From: Methanobacteriota archaeon
GTDB taxonomy: Archaea; Halobacteriota; Methanomicrobia; Methanomicrobiales; Methanoculleaceae
Direction of reading: 5' to 3'
Assembly (NCBI GenBank): GCA_023457135.1
Contig: JAEWMO010000108.1
Span: 1 to 28,450 of the forward strand
DNA: 28,450 bases
Shown here: positions 17,482 to 24,453 of the stretch, one piece after another
How the letters are laid out: each line of letters opens with the position of its first letter
Position numbering within the stretch: the stretch's first letter is position 1
Position numbers and translations under genes: made by a program
Notes under the pieces: model-generated
What the model saw: the letters and a program-made list of their open reading frames with translations, nothing else
Databases searched by the model: none
Told to the model about the DNA's origin: nothing

Positions 17482-18621
17482 TCATTGCTGAGCCTCAGAT
17501 CTTTGTGCTTCCACGTATCTTTCACGAACCACCGCGTGATTACCTCGCGATGGCAAACCCCCGCAAATCGTAACAATCGTCCTGCCCGCTATACCATCCC
17601 CATAGGGATTTTCCCAGGTTCCGGACCGGGCGAGCATCTGCCCGGCGGATGCCAGGATCTCATTAGCCCCAGTTCCGGCCAGAACATTCGCCCCCACCTC
17701 GATCGTCTCCGGACGCTCGGTATTCTCTCGAAGAGTAACACAGGGCACGCCTAGGATACAGGCCTCCTCCTGGACGCCGCCGGAGTCAGTCAGGACGAGG
17801 CGGGCGTTGGACTCGAGTTGGAGGAACTCCAGAAACCCGATGGGGTTCATGAAAGAGATCCCATCGAGCGGGATCTCGAACTGCTCGACCATCTTCTTAG
17901 TGCGGGGGTGCATCGGGAAGATTATGGGGAGCGAGTATTCCCGATGAATCGCCTTAAGCCCCGTGATGATGCTCCGGAATTTTTCGGGATCGTCGACACT
18001 CTCCTGGCGGTGGGAGGTGACGAGGAAGTAGCCCTTCGGTGCCAGTCCAAGGGTTTCGAGGATGTTTGCCTTCTTCTTTGAAATCTTCTGATTCTGGAAG
18101 ACCGCGTCGACGATGGTGTTCCCGGTCACGCAGATCTTGCTCTCCTCAATCCCTTCCTTCTCGAGATATCGCCGGGCCGTCTCCGTCGGAGCGAAAAGGT
18201 AGTCGGAGATATGGTCCGCGACCACCCTGTTGATCTCCTCGGGCATCGTCCGGTCGAAGCTCCGGAGGCCGGCCTCGACGTGGCCGACCCGGATGTGGAG
18301 CTTCGCGGCGGCAAGAGCCCCGGCCATGACGGTGTTGGTGTCGCCCTGGACGAGGACGATGTCGGGAGACTCCCTCACGAGAACATCCTCGATCCCGGCC
18401 ATGATCTTTGCAGTCTGACCTGCCTGAGTTCCGGAGCCGGCGTCGAGGTTGTACTTCGGCTCGGGCAGCGCAAGGTCCTCGAAGAACGCCTGGTCCATCT
18501 CGTAGGAGTAGTGCTGCCCGGAGTGGAGAATGAAGTAGTCGAGGCTTCGTGTTTCGCATTCGCGGATGATCGGGGACATCTTGATGATCTCCGGCCTGGT
18601 TCCGAGAGCAATCGCAATCAT
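17482..18621 (-). CDS. wecB: UDP-N-acetylglucosamine 2-epimerase, non-hydrolysing
   Basis: A 379-residue GT-B-like epimerase that interconverts UDP-GlcNAc and UDP-ManNAc in the cytoplasm. Family hallmarks are G-T-R-P-E-I-I-K at 7-14, S-G-Q-H near 34, V-Q-G-D-T-N-T at 91-97, G-H-V-E-A-G-L-R-S at 113-121, P-E-E-I-N-R at 127-132 and S-D-S-G-G-V-Q-E-E with R-x-x-T-E-R-P-E-T following in the C-terminal domain. The length is typical. Its ATG overlaps the stop of the upstream GT2 gene (ATGA) and has a GAGGGGG ribosome site. The gene is GC-rich in its body and drops towards the composition of the island at its 3' end. The matching dehydrogenase in this locus (5112-6371) looks TviB/WbpO-like rather than WecC-like, so the use of UDP-ManNAc is not settled. 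Confidence 0.92.
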   Translation of the reverse strand: MIAIALGTRPEIIKMSPIIRECETRSLDYFILHSGQHYSYEMDQAFFEDLALPEPKYNLDAGSGTQAGQTAKIMAGIEDVLVRESPDIVLVQGDTNTVMAGALAAAKLHIRVGHVEAGLRSFDRTMPEEINRVVADHISDYLFAPTETARRYLEKEGIEESKICVTGNTIVDAVFQNQKISKKKANILETLGLAPKGYFLVTSHRQESVDDPEKFRSIITGLKAIHREYSLPIIFPMHPRTKKMVEQFEIPLDGISFMNPIGFLEFLQLESNARLVLTDSGGVQEEACILGVPCVTLRENTERPETIEVGANVLAGTGANEILASAGQMLARSGTWENPYGDGIAGRTIVTICGGLPSRGNHAVVRERYVEAQRSEAQQ

Positions 18622-19760
18622 TCCGGAACCCCCTCAGGAGGATGTGGTGCCCTCTCCTCACCTTCCGTAGTCTTCTCTGCGGATGGGAGGGTAACTACAG
18701 CACCAGGTTTGGAGACCACTTGCTCCTCTCTGCTCTGCCCCTGCAGAATGATCTGTACAAGCGAATACAGGATCATCCCCACCGCGACGAGCAGGAGCCC
18801 GAGAATGAGCATGGAGAAGCCACCAGTGAAGAGGATATAGTGGAACTGATCGGTGCGATAGTACTCGGCGAAGGTGTGAAGTTCTGCGCCGAGGCCGAAG
18901 AGAGTGAAAGCCAGGCCCGGGATCCCGAAGAACACAAGGGGCCGGCGGAGGCTGACGAGCCTGACGATATTCATCAGCACCCCGATGCCGTGGGAGACCG
19001 GATCTTTGCTCGAGGTCCCCTCGATGTCGTAGCGCACCTGGATCGGCACCTCGGCGACCTTAAGGCGGTGGTCGCTGATCTGGATCAGGATCTCCGAGCC
19101 GGCGCTCATCCCCTCGCCGCTGATCCGGATCGCTTCGATAGCCCTCCTACCATATGCCCGAAAACCGCTCTGGGAATCGGTGATCGCAAGATTGGTCCCT
19201 GCTATTGTGGTGGCGGTATCGAGAACCTTCATCCCGACCTTCCGGTATCTCGGGATGTACGACTCCATGCCCTCGACGAACCGGGAGCCGATGACGACGT
19301 CGTTGCCCTGCCGGAGTTCGGCAAGAAGCTTGGGAATTTCCCCTGGATTATGCTGGCCGTCGGCATCGATGATGACGAGTTCTTCCGCACCAATCTCCCG
19401 TGCGGTGCAGAAAATGGTCTGCAACGCCCCGCCGTAGCCTTTGTTGGTCTCGTGCCGGACGACAATCGCCCCGAGCGCCCTGGCAATCCGGACGGTGTCG
19501 TCCTTTGAACCGTCATCAACGACGAGGACATTATCAGCGTGCTGCTGCGCACCGACGATGGTCTTTGCGATGTATGCCTCCTCGTTGTAGGCCGGCATGG
19601 CGACGAGGGTCCGGACGGTGCCGGCCTGCTGCCTCAACCTTCCTTCTGGATTGCAGGTTGCCAGATCCGTAATGATAACAGTCGTTCCTCCGTTACCGCC
19701 GTGCCTGGCGTTCTCTCCGGCCGTGCGGGTGACAGGGGAGGTGTCAATGCAGGCGTTCAT
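18618..19760 (-). CDS. Dolichol-phosphate mannose synthase-like GT2
   Basis: A 380-residue protein. The GT-A domain has V-A-M-P-A-Y-N-E-E at 53-61, V-V-D-D-G-S-K-D-D-T at 80-89 and the D-A-D-G-Q motif at 132-136, followed by G-S-R-F, as in polyprenyl-phosphate hexose synthases (DPM1/GtrB type). Two membrane helices follow at about 265-290 and 300-330, then a polar tail. It likely charges a polyprenyl phosphate with a sugar for GT-C enzymes such as the product of 12103-13962. The ATG at 19760 has GGGAG upstream and leaves a polar N-terminal extension of ~50 residues before the fold; the frame stays open to a TTG at 19829. It is the first gene of the - strand cluster and overlaps the 2-epimerase gene by 4 bases. 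Confidence 0.85.
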   Translation of the reverse strand: MNACIDTSPVTRTAGENARHGGNGGTTVIITDLATCNPEGRLRQQAGTVRTLVAMPAYNEEAYIAKTIVGAQQHADNVLVVDDGSKDDTVRIARALGAIVVRHETNKGYGGALQTIFCTAREIGAEELVIIDADGQHNPGEIPKLLAELRQGNDVVIGSRFVEGMESYIPRYRKVGMKVLDTATTIAGTNLAITDSQSGFRAYGRRAIEAIRISGEGMSAGSEILIQISDHRLKVAEVPIQVRYDIEGTSSKDPVSHGIGVLMNIVRLVSLRRPLVFFGIPGLAFTLFGLGAELHTFAEYYRTDQFHYILFTGGFSMLILGLLLVAVGMILYSLVQIILQGQSREEQVVSKPGAVVTLPSAEKTTEGEERAPHPPEGVPE

Positions 19761-20046
19761 CGCAACAGCTCCCGGCTTGAGAACACGGGGCTCGGTGTTG
19801 ATAGGACCTCCCCGGATCTCCTGCGGCAACAGGGAAGTTGCCCCGTGTTGCTGGTAGCTGGAGTTACGTTCTCAACGTTGCTTGACCCCGGCAAGATCAC
19901 GTATCTGGCACGAAAAGGTATCCGCCCGGACACCACGGAAACACACCCCTAACGCAGGCCCCGCATCCGGCTGCGTCACTGCCCGGAGGAAACGGGCGGC
20001 CCCCTTCCGATGGGACGAGGGATGGGTTGCTGGCACCTGGGCCTAG
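19761..20046 (-). promoter_or_regulatory. Long structured leader before the DPM-synthase-like gene
   Basis: If transcription starts about 25 bases after the box at 20068-20076, a leader of about 285 bases precedes the first gene. It contains ACGCAG/CTGCGT (19952-19957 with 19971-19976), GCCCG/CGGGC (19981-19985 with 19993-19997) and a perfect 10-base inverted repeat, AACACGGGGC at 19782-19791 with GCCCCGTGTT at 19840-19849. A second hairpin, GGCAAC/GTTGCC (19825-19830 with 19837-19842), shares bases with the last one, so the two cannot form together. The 10-base repeat ends some 10 bases before the GGGAG ribosome site. This could be a regulatory leader; no known riboswitch is recognised. Confidence 0.35.
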
Positions 20047-20067
20047 GGGCTACCTGAGACAGGTATA

Positions 20068-20076
20068 TTATATAAA
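20068..20076 (-). promoter_or_regulatory. TATA box of the - strand glycan cluster
   Basis: The - strand reads TTTATATAA inside a longer A/T tract (20064-20080), while its surroundings on the leader side are GC-rich. The element is nearly symmetric, so it could also direct transcription to the right, but no clear gene lies there. Confidence 0.5.
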
Positions 20077-20163
20077 TTTTCCCATTTATTGATCCACGAG
20101 GTTGGTGAGAGCAACTTGCGGTGAAGAGGCGGATACTTATCCAAATGTCACGTACTCTCGTAA

Positions 20164-20475
20164 AAGGATGGCATTACCGGTTTCAGGGTTGAGGAGATTT
20201 TTCCTGAAGAGCCGTACAATCAATTATTAAAATGTTTCGTACCGGTTGCAGCCATCTATTGCGGTATCTATGAAAACTCAATTTGATTCGAGAAAAATTA
20301 TTTTACTTTTGAGGAATCGGAGGGCATAGAAGGCGGTTTTGATAATAATGAGGCTTGGATACTTATAGATTCAATGTCGGAACGTAAAATATCCTCATAC
20401 ATTCCGGATTGCTCAGGCTGTTTCCAGGCAGCGGTGTGGGTCCGGGTTGCGAGGGTAGGTAAGTCAGTCATTTGA
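20164..20475 (+). other. Possible decayed gene or chance open frame
   Basis: One frame stays open for about 103 codons except for a single TGA at 20284-20286. The translation reads like a protein: G-F-R-V-E-E-I-F-P-E-E-P-Y-N, then after the stop T-F-E-E-S-E-G-I-E-G-G-F-D-N-N-E-A-W. No family is recognised, no start codon or ribosome site stands at its head, and a frame this open can occur by chance. The AT-rich composition of 20220-20400 resembles the acquired island. The rest of 20100-20640 shows nothing I recognise. Confidence 0.2.
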
Positions 20476-20645
20476 GGTTAATCAGACTCTTTCGGGGAAA
20501 CCTGGATAAATACCGCGGCACCGGGTTAGGAGCGTGGTGATATGCACCCTGCCGCGAGCACCCGAAGCGCAGCGATCGCACCGAATGCTCCACCCATACG
20601 CATCCGGCGAGTTTCCGGACCGGTGATAGAAGAGAATGAAGGTGG

Positions 20646-20708
20646 CAGGGTGAGGTGTAGAACACCCGCGGTGCCCGGGGCCGAAAGGTCACCCTGGGGC
20701 TGTAGTCC
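20646..20708. ncRNA. Possible structured RNA element
   Basis: CAGGGT (20646-20651) pairs with ACCCTG (20691-20696) and encloses two hairpins: GGTGT-AGA-ACACC at 20654-20666 and GGCC-GAAA-GGTC at 20679-20690, the latter with a GNRA tetraloop. A third hairpin, GGGC-TGTA-GTCC, follows at 20697-20708. The GNRA loop and G-U pair favour the + strand as the folded strand. It lies directly beyond the 3' end of the acylphosphatase gene, so it could instead be part of that mRNA's 3' end. High local GC makes chance pairing easy. Confidence 0.25.
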
Positions 20709-20744
20709 CGGGCCGAGGATCGTCGACGCGGGATGGAGAGCAGC

Positions 20745-21368
20745 TCAGACCTGGATGCCTGCCCGGGCAAGCGCATCCTTGATGGAGACGAGCTCCTTCC
20801 GGATCTCCGCAAACTCGTCGTCAAGGTGCTTCCGGGTATCGCTCCGGAGCCCGGCAATCTCTTCTTTTGTCTCTTTGCCGACCTGGAGCATCTGGTCTTG
20901 CCTGTCCAGCATCCGATCCTGCTTATCCAGCATCTGATCCTGTTTGTCCAGCATCGTGCGCTGCAGCTGGAGACTCTGGTCCTGTTTGCCCAGCATTGTG
21001 TGCTGCAACTGGAGGCTCTGGTCCAGTTTCATATCGATGCTGTGCAGCACGTTCCCGGCGTAGTCCATCCGTTCGGCTATCTCCTCCCGGCTGTCTCCCC
21101 GGATGATCTCAAAATTGGCATACTCGCCTGTTGCTTCTTCCCACCTGACGATGAACGATTTGACGGCAATGGGCCTTCGTATGATATTGATCTCGTTGAT
21201 GAAATCCCGGAGGTCCTTCTCGTCCCCCTCTGCAACGATCTCGACCTCCCCGGTCTTGAGGTTCTTCACGTACCCTGAGATCTCCCGCTCAAACGTCTCG
21301 TTGTATACGTGCTCCCGGTACCCGACCCGCTGGACACGCCCGCCGGCAGTGGCCACAAACCGCCTCAT
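20745..21368 (-). CDS. Acylphosphatase domain fused to a 7-residue repeat tail
   Basis: A 207-residue protein. Residues 1-95 form an acylphosphatase domain with G-G-R-V-Q-R-V-G-Y-R (catalytic Arg18; the usual V-Q-G-V-G has Arg for Gly at 14) and Y-V-K-N-L-K-T-G (catalytic Asn36). Acylphosphatases hydrolyse carboxyl-phosphate bonds and are usually about 90 residues long, so this protein is twice the norm. Residues ~113-161 consist of seven 7-residue units of the type M-L-D-K-Q-D-Q, and a charged helix follows to the end. The tail is probably a helical oligomerisation or binding segment. The TATA-like box at 21391-21399 lies about 27 bases before the ATG, which predicts a leaderless mRNA. The gene stands alone on the - strand. 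Confidence 0.85.
   Translation of the reverse strand: MRRFVATAGGRVQRVGYREHVYNETFEREISGYVKNLKTGEVEIVAEGDEKDLRDFINEINIIRRPIAVKSFIVRWEEATGEYANFEIIRGDSREEIAERMDYAGNVLHSIDMKLDQSLQLQHTMLGKQDQSLQLQRTMLDKQDQMLDKQDRMLDRQDQMLQVGKETKEEIAGLRSDTRKHLDDEFAEIRKELVSIKDALARAGIQV
20885..21031. repeat. Seven 21-bp tandem units in the acylphosphatase tail
   Basis: The units start at 20885, 20906, 20927, 20948, 20969, 20990 and 21011. Those at 20906 and 20927 are nearly identical (CCAGCATCYGATCCTG core). The 42-base block 20948-20989 is repeated with few changes at 20990-21031, which suggests duplication of a double unit. The period is a multiple of three, so copy number can change without breaking the frame. Confidence 0.85.
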
Positions 21369-21390
21369 TCAATTTCACTCTGTATGGTGG

Positions 21391-21399
21391 ATTTAAATA
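21391..21399 (-). promoter_or_regulatory. TATA box of the acylphosphatase gene
   Basis: The - strand reads TATTTAAAT, centred about 27 bases before the ATG at 21368. This is the spacing expected for transcription starting at or just before the start codon. No Shine-Dalgarno sequence is visible. Confidence 0.6.
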
Positions 21400-21958
21400 G
21401 TTTCTTCTGATCTGCTCCTCGGCCGGCGGAACCCTGTTCAGGGCCTGCCTGCACTCCAAAAGAGCTGGTAGCATCTCTGGTCTTCTGTACTAACCCATTG
21501 ACCGTTGGAGAATTCAAAAAATCCAGCGCACGTCTCTTCGCCATGAGGCGGAACGCCACAGGTCTAACTTCGCGAACTCGCTGCGAGCCATGACTTCTCC
21601 GATAACATCTATTCCTGTACGGTCTCTTTGGGTTTGGTTCCTTGCCTCTATGCTCCCTGGGCATATTACAGCACAGTATCTCGATTGTTTCCAATCAGGC
21701 GGGGCTGGGGCACGTTGCGCCTTCGAGAGGCCGCATCGCTGATTGATCTGGGCCGCCGATGGAGGAGGGTCCCTCCTGGTTATCCTCACGCTGGCCAGAT
21801 CCACATCTGGAGGTGCAGGCACCGGCGACTCGCATTGATCTGGTTCACCCATGACCGAGAGCCGGCTCCTGCTCGGAACCCTCATATGCACCGGGGACCC
21901 AGTCTCTTTCACCGGATACAAAAACCGCAACCCGCAGGGCTGCGAATGGTGGTGAAGG
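21400..21958. other. Intergenic stretch without a recognised gene
   Basis: About 560 bases between divergent genes. Open frames exist on both strands, but their translations lack known motifs and are rich in Arg, Ser and Pro, as is usual for non-coding frames in GC-rich DNA. An A-rich box (ATACAAAAA) near 21915-21924 may serve the gene starting at 21959. I see no tRNA, insertion element or repeat array. Confidence 0.4.
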
Positions 21959-22414
21959 ATGGAGGGGAGCGGAAGACCGGCCGGGACGACAGAAGATCTG
22001 GAATGGGGGAGAGGCCCGGCCTTCGGGATACTTGTCTTCCTCACCGTCCTGTGCGTCATCGGTCTCGGGTTCGTCCACTGGATCAACCTAATCGACGAGA
22101 CGCACCTTGCCGCGTTTCCCAGGGGAGACACCGTGGACGCGGCTGCCGTGACGTATCTCACCGAGGCCGACTTTAGGGATCACCCGGCGCTTGGCGCGCT
22201 GATTCTTGATAAGAAACGTGTCCTGGTCTCCAAAGGCCCGCTGTTTGATGCACTCCTCTGGCTCGACCCCCGTTCCGCATACAGTTCGGTTGGAAGGGAA
22301 CACGCGAAGTACAGTTCACTTCGCATATCCACAGAAGAGATGCGGCAGATGCTCGCGAAGTATGCTCTCTGCGAGTGGGACGGGACCGTCTACGGCGTGG
22401 CGCAGAGCGCATGA
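21959..22414 (+). CDS. Hypothetical single-pass membrane protein
   Basis: A 151-residue protein of unknown family. Residues ~22-44 form one clear membrane helix (G-I-L-V-F-L-T-V-L-C-V-I-G-L-G-F-V) after a short charged N-terminus. The remaining ~105 residues form a soluble domain, probably outside, with conserved-looking Y-L-T-E-A-D-F and L-R-I-S-T-E-E-M segments. Codon use is like that of the GC-rich neighbours, which supports it being real. No strong ribosome site precedes the ATG; a weak TATA-like box lies near 21915. It is followed 80 bases later by a secreted protein gene on the same strand, with its own promoter. Confidence 0.6.
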   Translation: MEGSGRPAGTTEDLEWGRGPAFGILVFLTVLCVIGLGFVHWINLIDETHLAAFPRGDTVDAAAVTYLTEADFRDHPALGALILDKKRVLVSKGPLFDALLWLDPRSAYSSVGREHAKYSSLRISTEEMRQMLAKYALCEWDGTVYGVAQSA

Positions 22415-22460
22415 CGGTGGGGGGGCCTGCCGGTGGCCGATGGGCGGGTGGTTGGCACGG

Positions 22461-22470
22461 AAAGGATATA
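22461..22470 (+). promoter_or_regulatory. TATA box of the secreted protein gene
   Basis: AAAGGATATATGG lies in a GC-rich gap, with the A/T core near 22464-22470. Transcription about 25 bases downstream would begin at or next to the ATG at 22495. Confidence 0.45.
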
Positions 22471-22494
22471 TGGTGCTCTCCCCTCTGTTCTCTC

Positions 22495-23208
22495 ATGTAT
22501 CTTTCACGGTGGACGGGGGCGGGGATGAGAGCCTGCCTCGTGTGTGTCCTCCTCCTTGCCGCGGCTCTTCCGGCGGCAGTGGCCGGAGAGGAGGAGCCGG
22601 GGTGCTACGTCGTCCACTGGTTCAATGGCGACGGCGCCGAGGTCCATTTCGACAGTGCGTATAAGGGGACCATCGCCGACACCGAACTTGTCGTAGCGGC
22701 GGACCCGGCGGCCCCGCCCGCACGGGAGTACACCATCCGGAGAGGCGATCGCCTGTTATATACCGGTTTCATCGACAGGACCCCGGCCGCCGGGGAGACA
22801 ATCGACCTCTTCCCGCAGCATTACCTGGTCGAGCAGCCTGATCCGGGGGCAGAAGCGAACGAGACCGGCTGGTACCTGATCTACGGCGCCGACGGTGAGG
22901 AGGTCTCCTTTGACAACAGGTTCGTGGGCGTCATTGAGGGCGGCACCCTCCGGGTCGCCGTGAACACCACGCTGCCGTCTCCTGAAGAGTTTGCCCGAAA
23001 AGATAAGGAGAGAGGGACGATGTCCCGGCACCAACTCTCGCCCCCACCCCCACCGGGAGGGACGGTCCACGTCTACACGTCGGTGCAGCCGGCACCCCAT
23101 GCCTCCTCCCTCCCCCCGGGACCGGCACCCACCCCTGTCCCGGGATTCGGGGTGGCAGGAGCGGCTATTGGACTGTTGATTGCCGCTCGATGCCTGCGGG
23201 AACGGTGA
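22495..23208 (+). CDS. Secreted protein with PGF-CTERM-like tail
   Basis: A 237-residue surface protein of unknown function. The N-terminus is a signal peptide (hydrophobic run L-V-C-V-L-L-L-A-A-A-L-P-A, likely cut after A-V-A-G). The mature part has two similar beta-rich halves, each opening with G-x-Y-x-x-x-W/Y-x-x-x-G-D/A-x-x-E-V-x-F-D (about W-F-N-G-D-G-A-E-V-H-F-D and I-Y-G-A-D-G-E-E-V-S-F-D), which looks like an internal duplication. A Pro-rich linker leads to T-P-V-P-G-F-G, a hydrophobic helix and a basic end, the layout of archaeosortase-processed tails. ATG at 22525 is an alternative start with a G-rich site before it; upstream in-frame ATGs overlap the previous gene and are unlikely. 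Confidence 0.75.
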   Translation: MYLSRWTGAGMRACLVCVLLLAAALPAAVAGEEEPGCYVVHWFNGDGAEVHFDSAYKGTIADTELVVAADPAAPPAREYTIRRGDRLLYTGFIDRTPAAGETIDLFPQHYLVEQPDPGAEANETGWYLIYGADGEEVSFDNRFVGVIEGGTLRVAVNTTLPSPEEFARKDKERGTMSRHQLSPPPPPGGTVHVYTSVQPAPHASSLPPGPAPTPVPGFGVAGAAIGLLIAARCLRER

Positions 23209-23215
23209 GTAATTT

Positions 23216-23455
23216 TCAGCGTTCTTTTCGGAGCAGTCTCCAGTGGTACCCCCAGACGATGAGCCCCACCACGACCTGCGCCACGCTCCCGGGCAGCCCC
23301 GGATAGTACTCCGGCACCGGGTAGGGCCGGGGCTGCGGGTAGATGAAGACCTCGATCCCGACTGCAAGGAGGTTCACGGCACCGGCGATCGCGACGATGA
23401 GCGCCACAAACGAGACTGCGTAGAGGTAGGCCCGCCACGCCGTGAGCCCCTCCAT
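23216..23455 (-). CDS. Small two-helix membrane protein
   Basis: A 79-residue protein with two membrane helices (about residues 10-36 and 57-73) joined by a Pro/Tyr-rich loop (Y-P-Q-P-R-P-Y-P-V-P-E-Y-Y-P). It resembles DUF5671-like small proteins in layout, but that assignment is tentative. Its ATG lies 5 bases after the stop of the lipoprotein gene. Its ribosome site GGAGGAGGTAGAGG overlaps the Arg-rich end of that gene, so the two are translated from one mRNA. It converges with the secreted protein gene that ends at 23208. Confidence 0.75.
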   Translation of the reverse strand: MEGLTAWRAYLYAVSFVALIVAIAGAVNLLAVGIEVFIYPQPRPYPVPEYYPGLPGSVAQVVVGLIVWGYHWRLLRKER

Positions 23456-23460
23456 TTCCT

Positions 23461-24453
23461 CTACCTCCTCCTTCTCGCAAGCCCGGCGCCGAGGAGCCCG
23501 GCGGCGGCGAGCGCGACGGTAAACCCGGGGGACTGCGTCGGCACCGGCGCACCACCGCTCTGGACCCGGAACTGCCCGACCTGTGCGGAGGACGGCATTG
23601 CCGGGGTCGCCGTCGGGACCGGGAGGGAGACCGGCGATGTCCTCTTCGCGGTGTCGAGCACCGTGCCGTCGGCGAGGACCACCTGCGGCGGCGGAGCCAG
23701 GGTGATCCGGCCGGTGCTGGCCGCAAAGGCTGCGTCATCCTCGACAAGCCTGATGCTGATCTCGTAGTCATAGCCGTTTGGCACCGTGATACGGACCCGC
23801 TTCTCGACCGTTCCGGTCCCGACCGTCCCGAGCGGCCGGGTCTCGCGGACGGCCGTGATCCCGGTCTGGAGGTTGACGACCCGGACCTCCATCGCGAGGC
23901 TCCCGGAAGAACTGCCGCCGTTCGTGACGCCGGTGATGATATCGAGCGCGATCGGGTCGGCGTCGAGGTCCGGGGTCATGACGTCGATAGCAGAGACCGA
24001 GAGGAGCGAGTAGGCCAGCCGCTGCCCGGCCACGGTCCTGTCCGGGAGGAAGACGTTCACCGACCCCGACTCCCGCATACGCCCGTCCTGCCAGACCGTC
24101 ACCCAGATGTCGTAGCGCCTGCTGTTCTCGAGCGTGAGCGGGACCTCCTCTCGCGCGGTCTTCCCCGGCGTCAGGTTGCCGATGGGAAGAACCATCTCCG
24201 TGACGACGATATCCGTCCCGGCCTCCTTCACGCTGACCTGCAGGTCGACATCATCCACCTCCGCGTAGACTGCGTCGAGGTAGGGGACCACCATGACCGT
24301 GGTGACGTTAGACGGCGGCTGCCCGTTCGGGATGCTGATATCGACGCTCCGAACCGTCACGTAGCCCGCATGGGGCTGGGGCGACGTGCACCCGGCCGCG
24401 AGGACCAGGTATGCGAGCACGATCACCGCTGCCGCACCGAATACCCTTCTCAT
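23461..24453 (-). CDS. Surface lipoprotein with both lipobox and PGF-CTERM
   Basis: A 330-residue protein. The N-terminal signal ends in a lipobox, L-A-A-G-C, with lipidation Cys22. The exported part (about 25-285) is beta-rich and looks like two Ig-like halves with V-x-N-x-x-x-G-x-S and P-L-G-x-x-x-x-G segments, a layout seen in archaeal surface proteins of unknown function. A Thr/Pro linker then leads to the C-terminus S-P-G-F-T-V-A-L-A-A-A-G-L-L-G with a final R-R-R-R, a clear PGF-CTERM signal for archaeosortase cleavage and lipid attachment. The protein could thus be lipid-anchored at either end. No strong ribosome site is seen at the ATG, and a weak T/A-rich patch about 30 bases upstream may be its promoter. 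Confidence 0.85.
   Translation of the reverse strand: MRRVFGAAAVIVLAYLVLAAGCTSPQPHAGYVTVRSVDISIPNGQPPSNVTTVMVVPYLDAVYAEVDDVDLQVSVKEAGTDIVVTEMVLPIGNLTPGKTAREEVPLTLENSRRYDIWVTVWQDGRMRESGSVNVFLPDRTVAGQRLAYSLLSVSAIDVMTPDLDADPIALDIITGVTNGGSSSGSLAMEVRVVNLQTGITAVRETRPLGTVGTGTVEKRVRITVPNGYDYEISIRLVEDDAAFAASTGRITLAPPPQVVLADGTVLDTAKRTSPVSLPVPTATPAMPSSAQVGQFRVQSGGAPVPTQSPGFTVALAAAGLLGAGLARRRR

Noticed and set aside
18211..18840. A 209-residue + strand frame across the 2-epimerase and GT2 genes
   Set aside because: It is antisense to two genes with full motifs and has no recognisable protein features.
19984..20000. GGAGGAAACGGGC, recalling the conserved GAGGAAA of RNase P RNA
   Set aside because: None of the other conserved RNase P segments is found nearby; it is simply one hairpin of the leader.
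20542..20937. A 131-residue + strand frame
   Set aside because: It overlaps the acylphosphatase repeat tail in antisense, and its unique part is low-complexity Ala/Pro/Arg.
21365..21694. A 109-residue - strand frame upstream of the acylphosphatase gene
   Set aside because: Its composition is like non-coding frames, it spans the acylphosphatase promoter, and no motif is seen.
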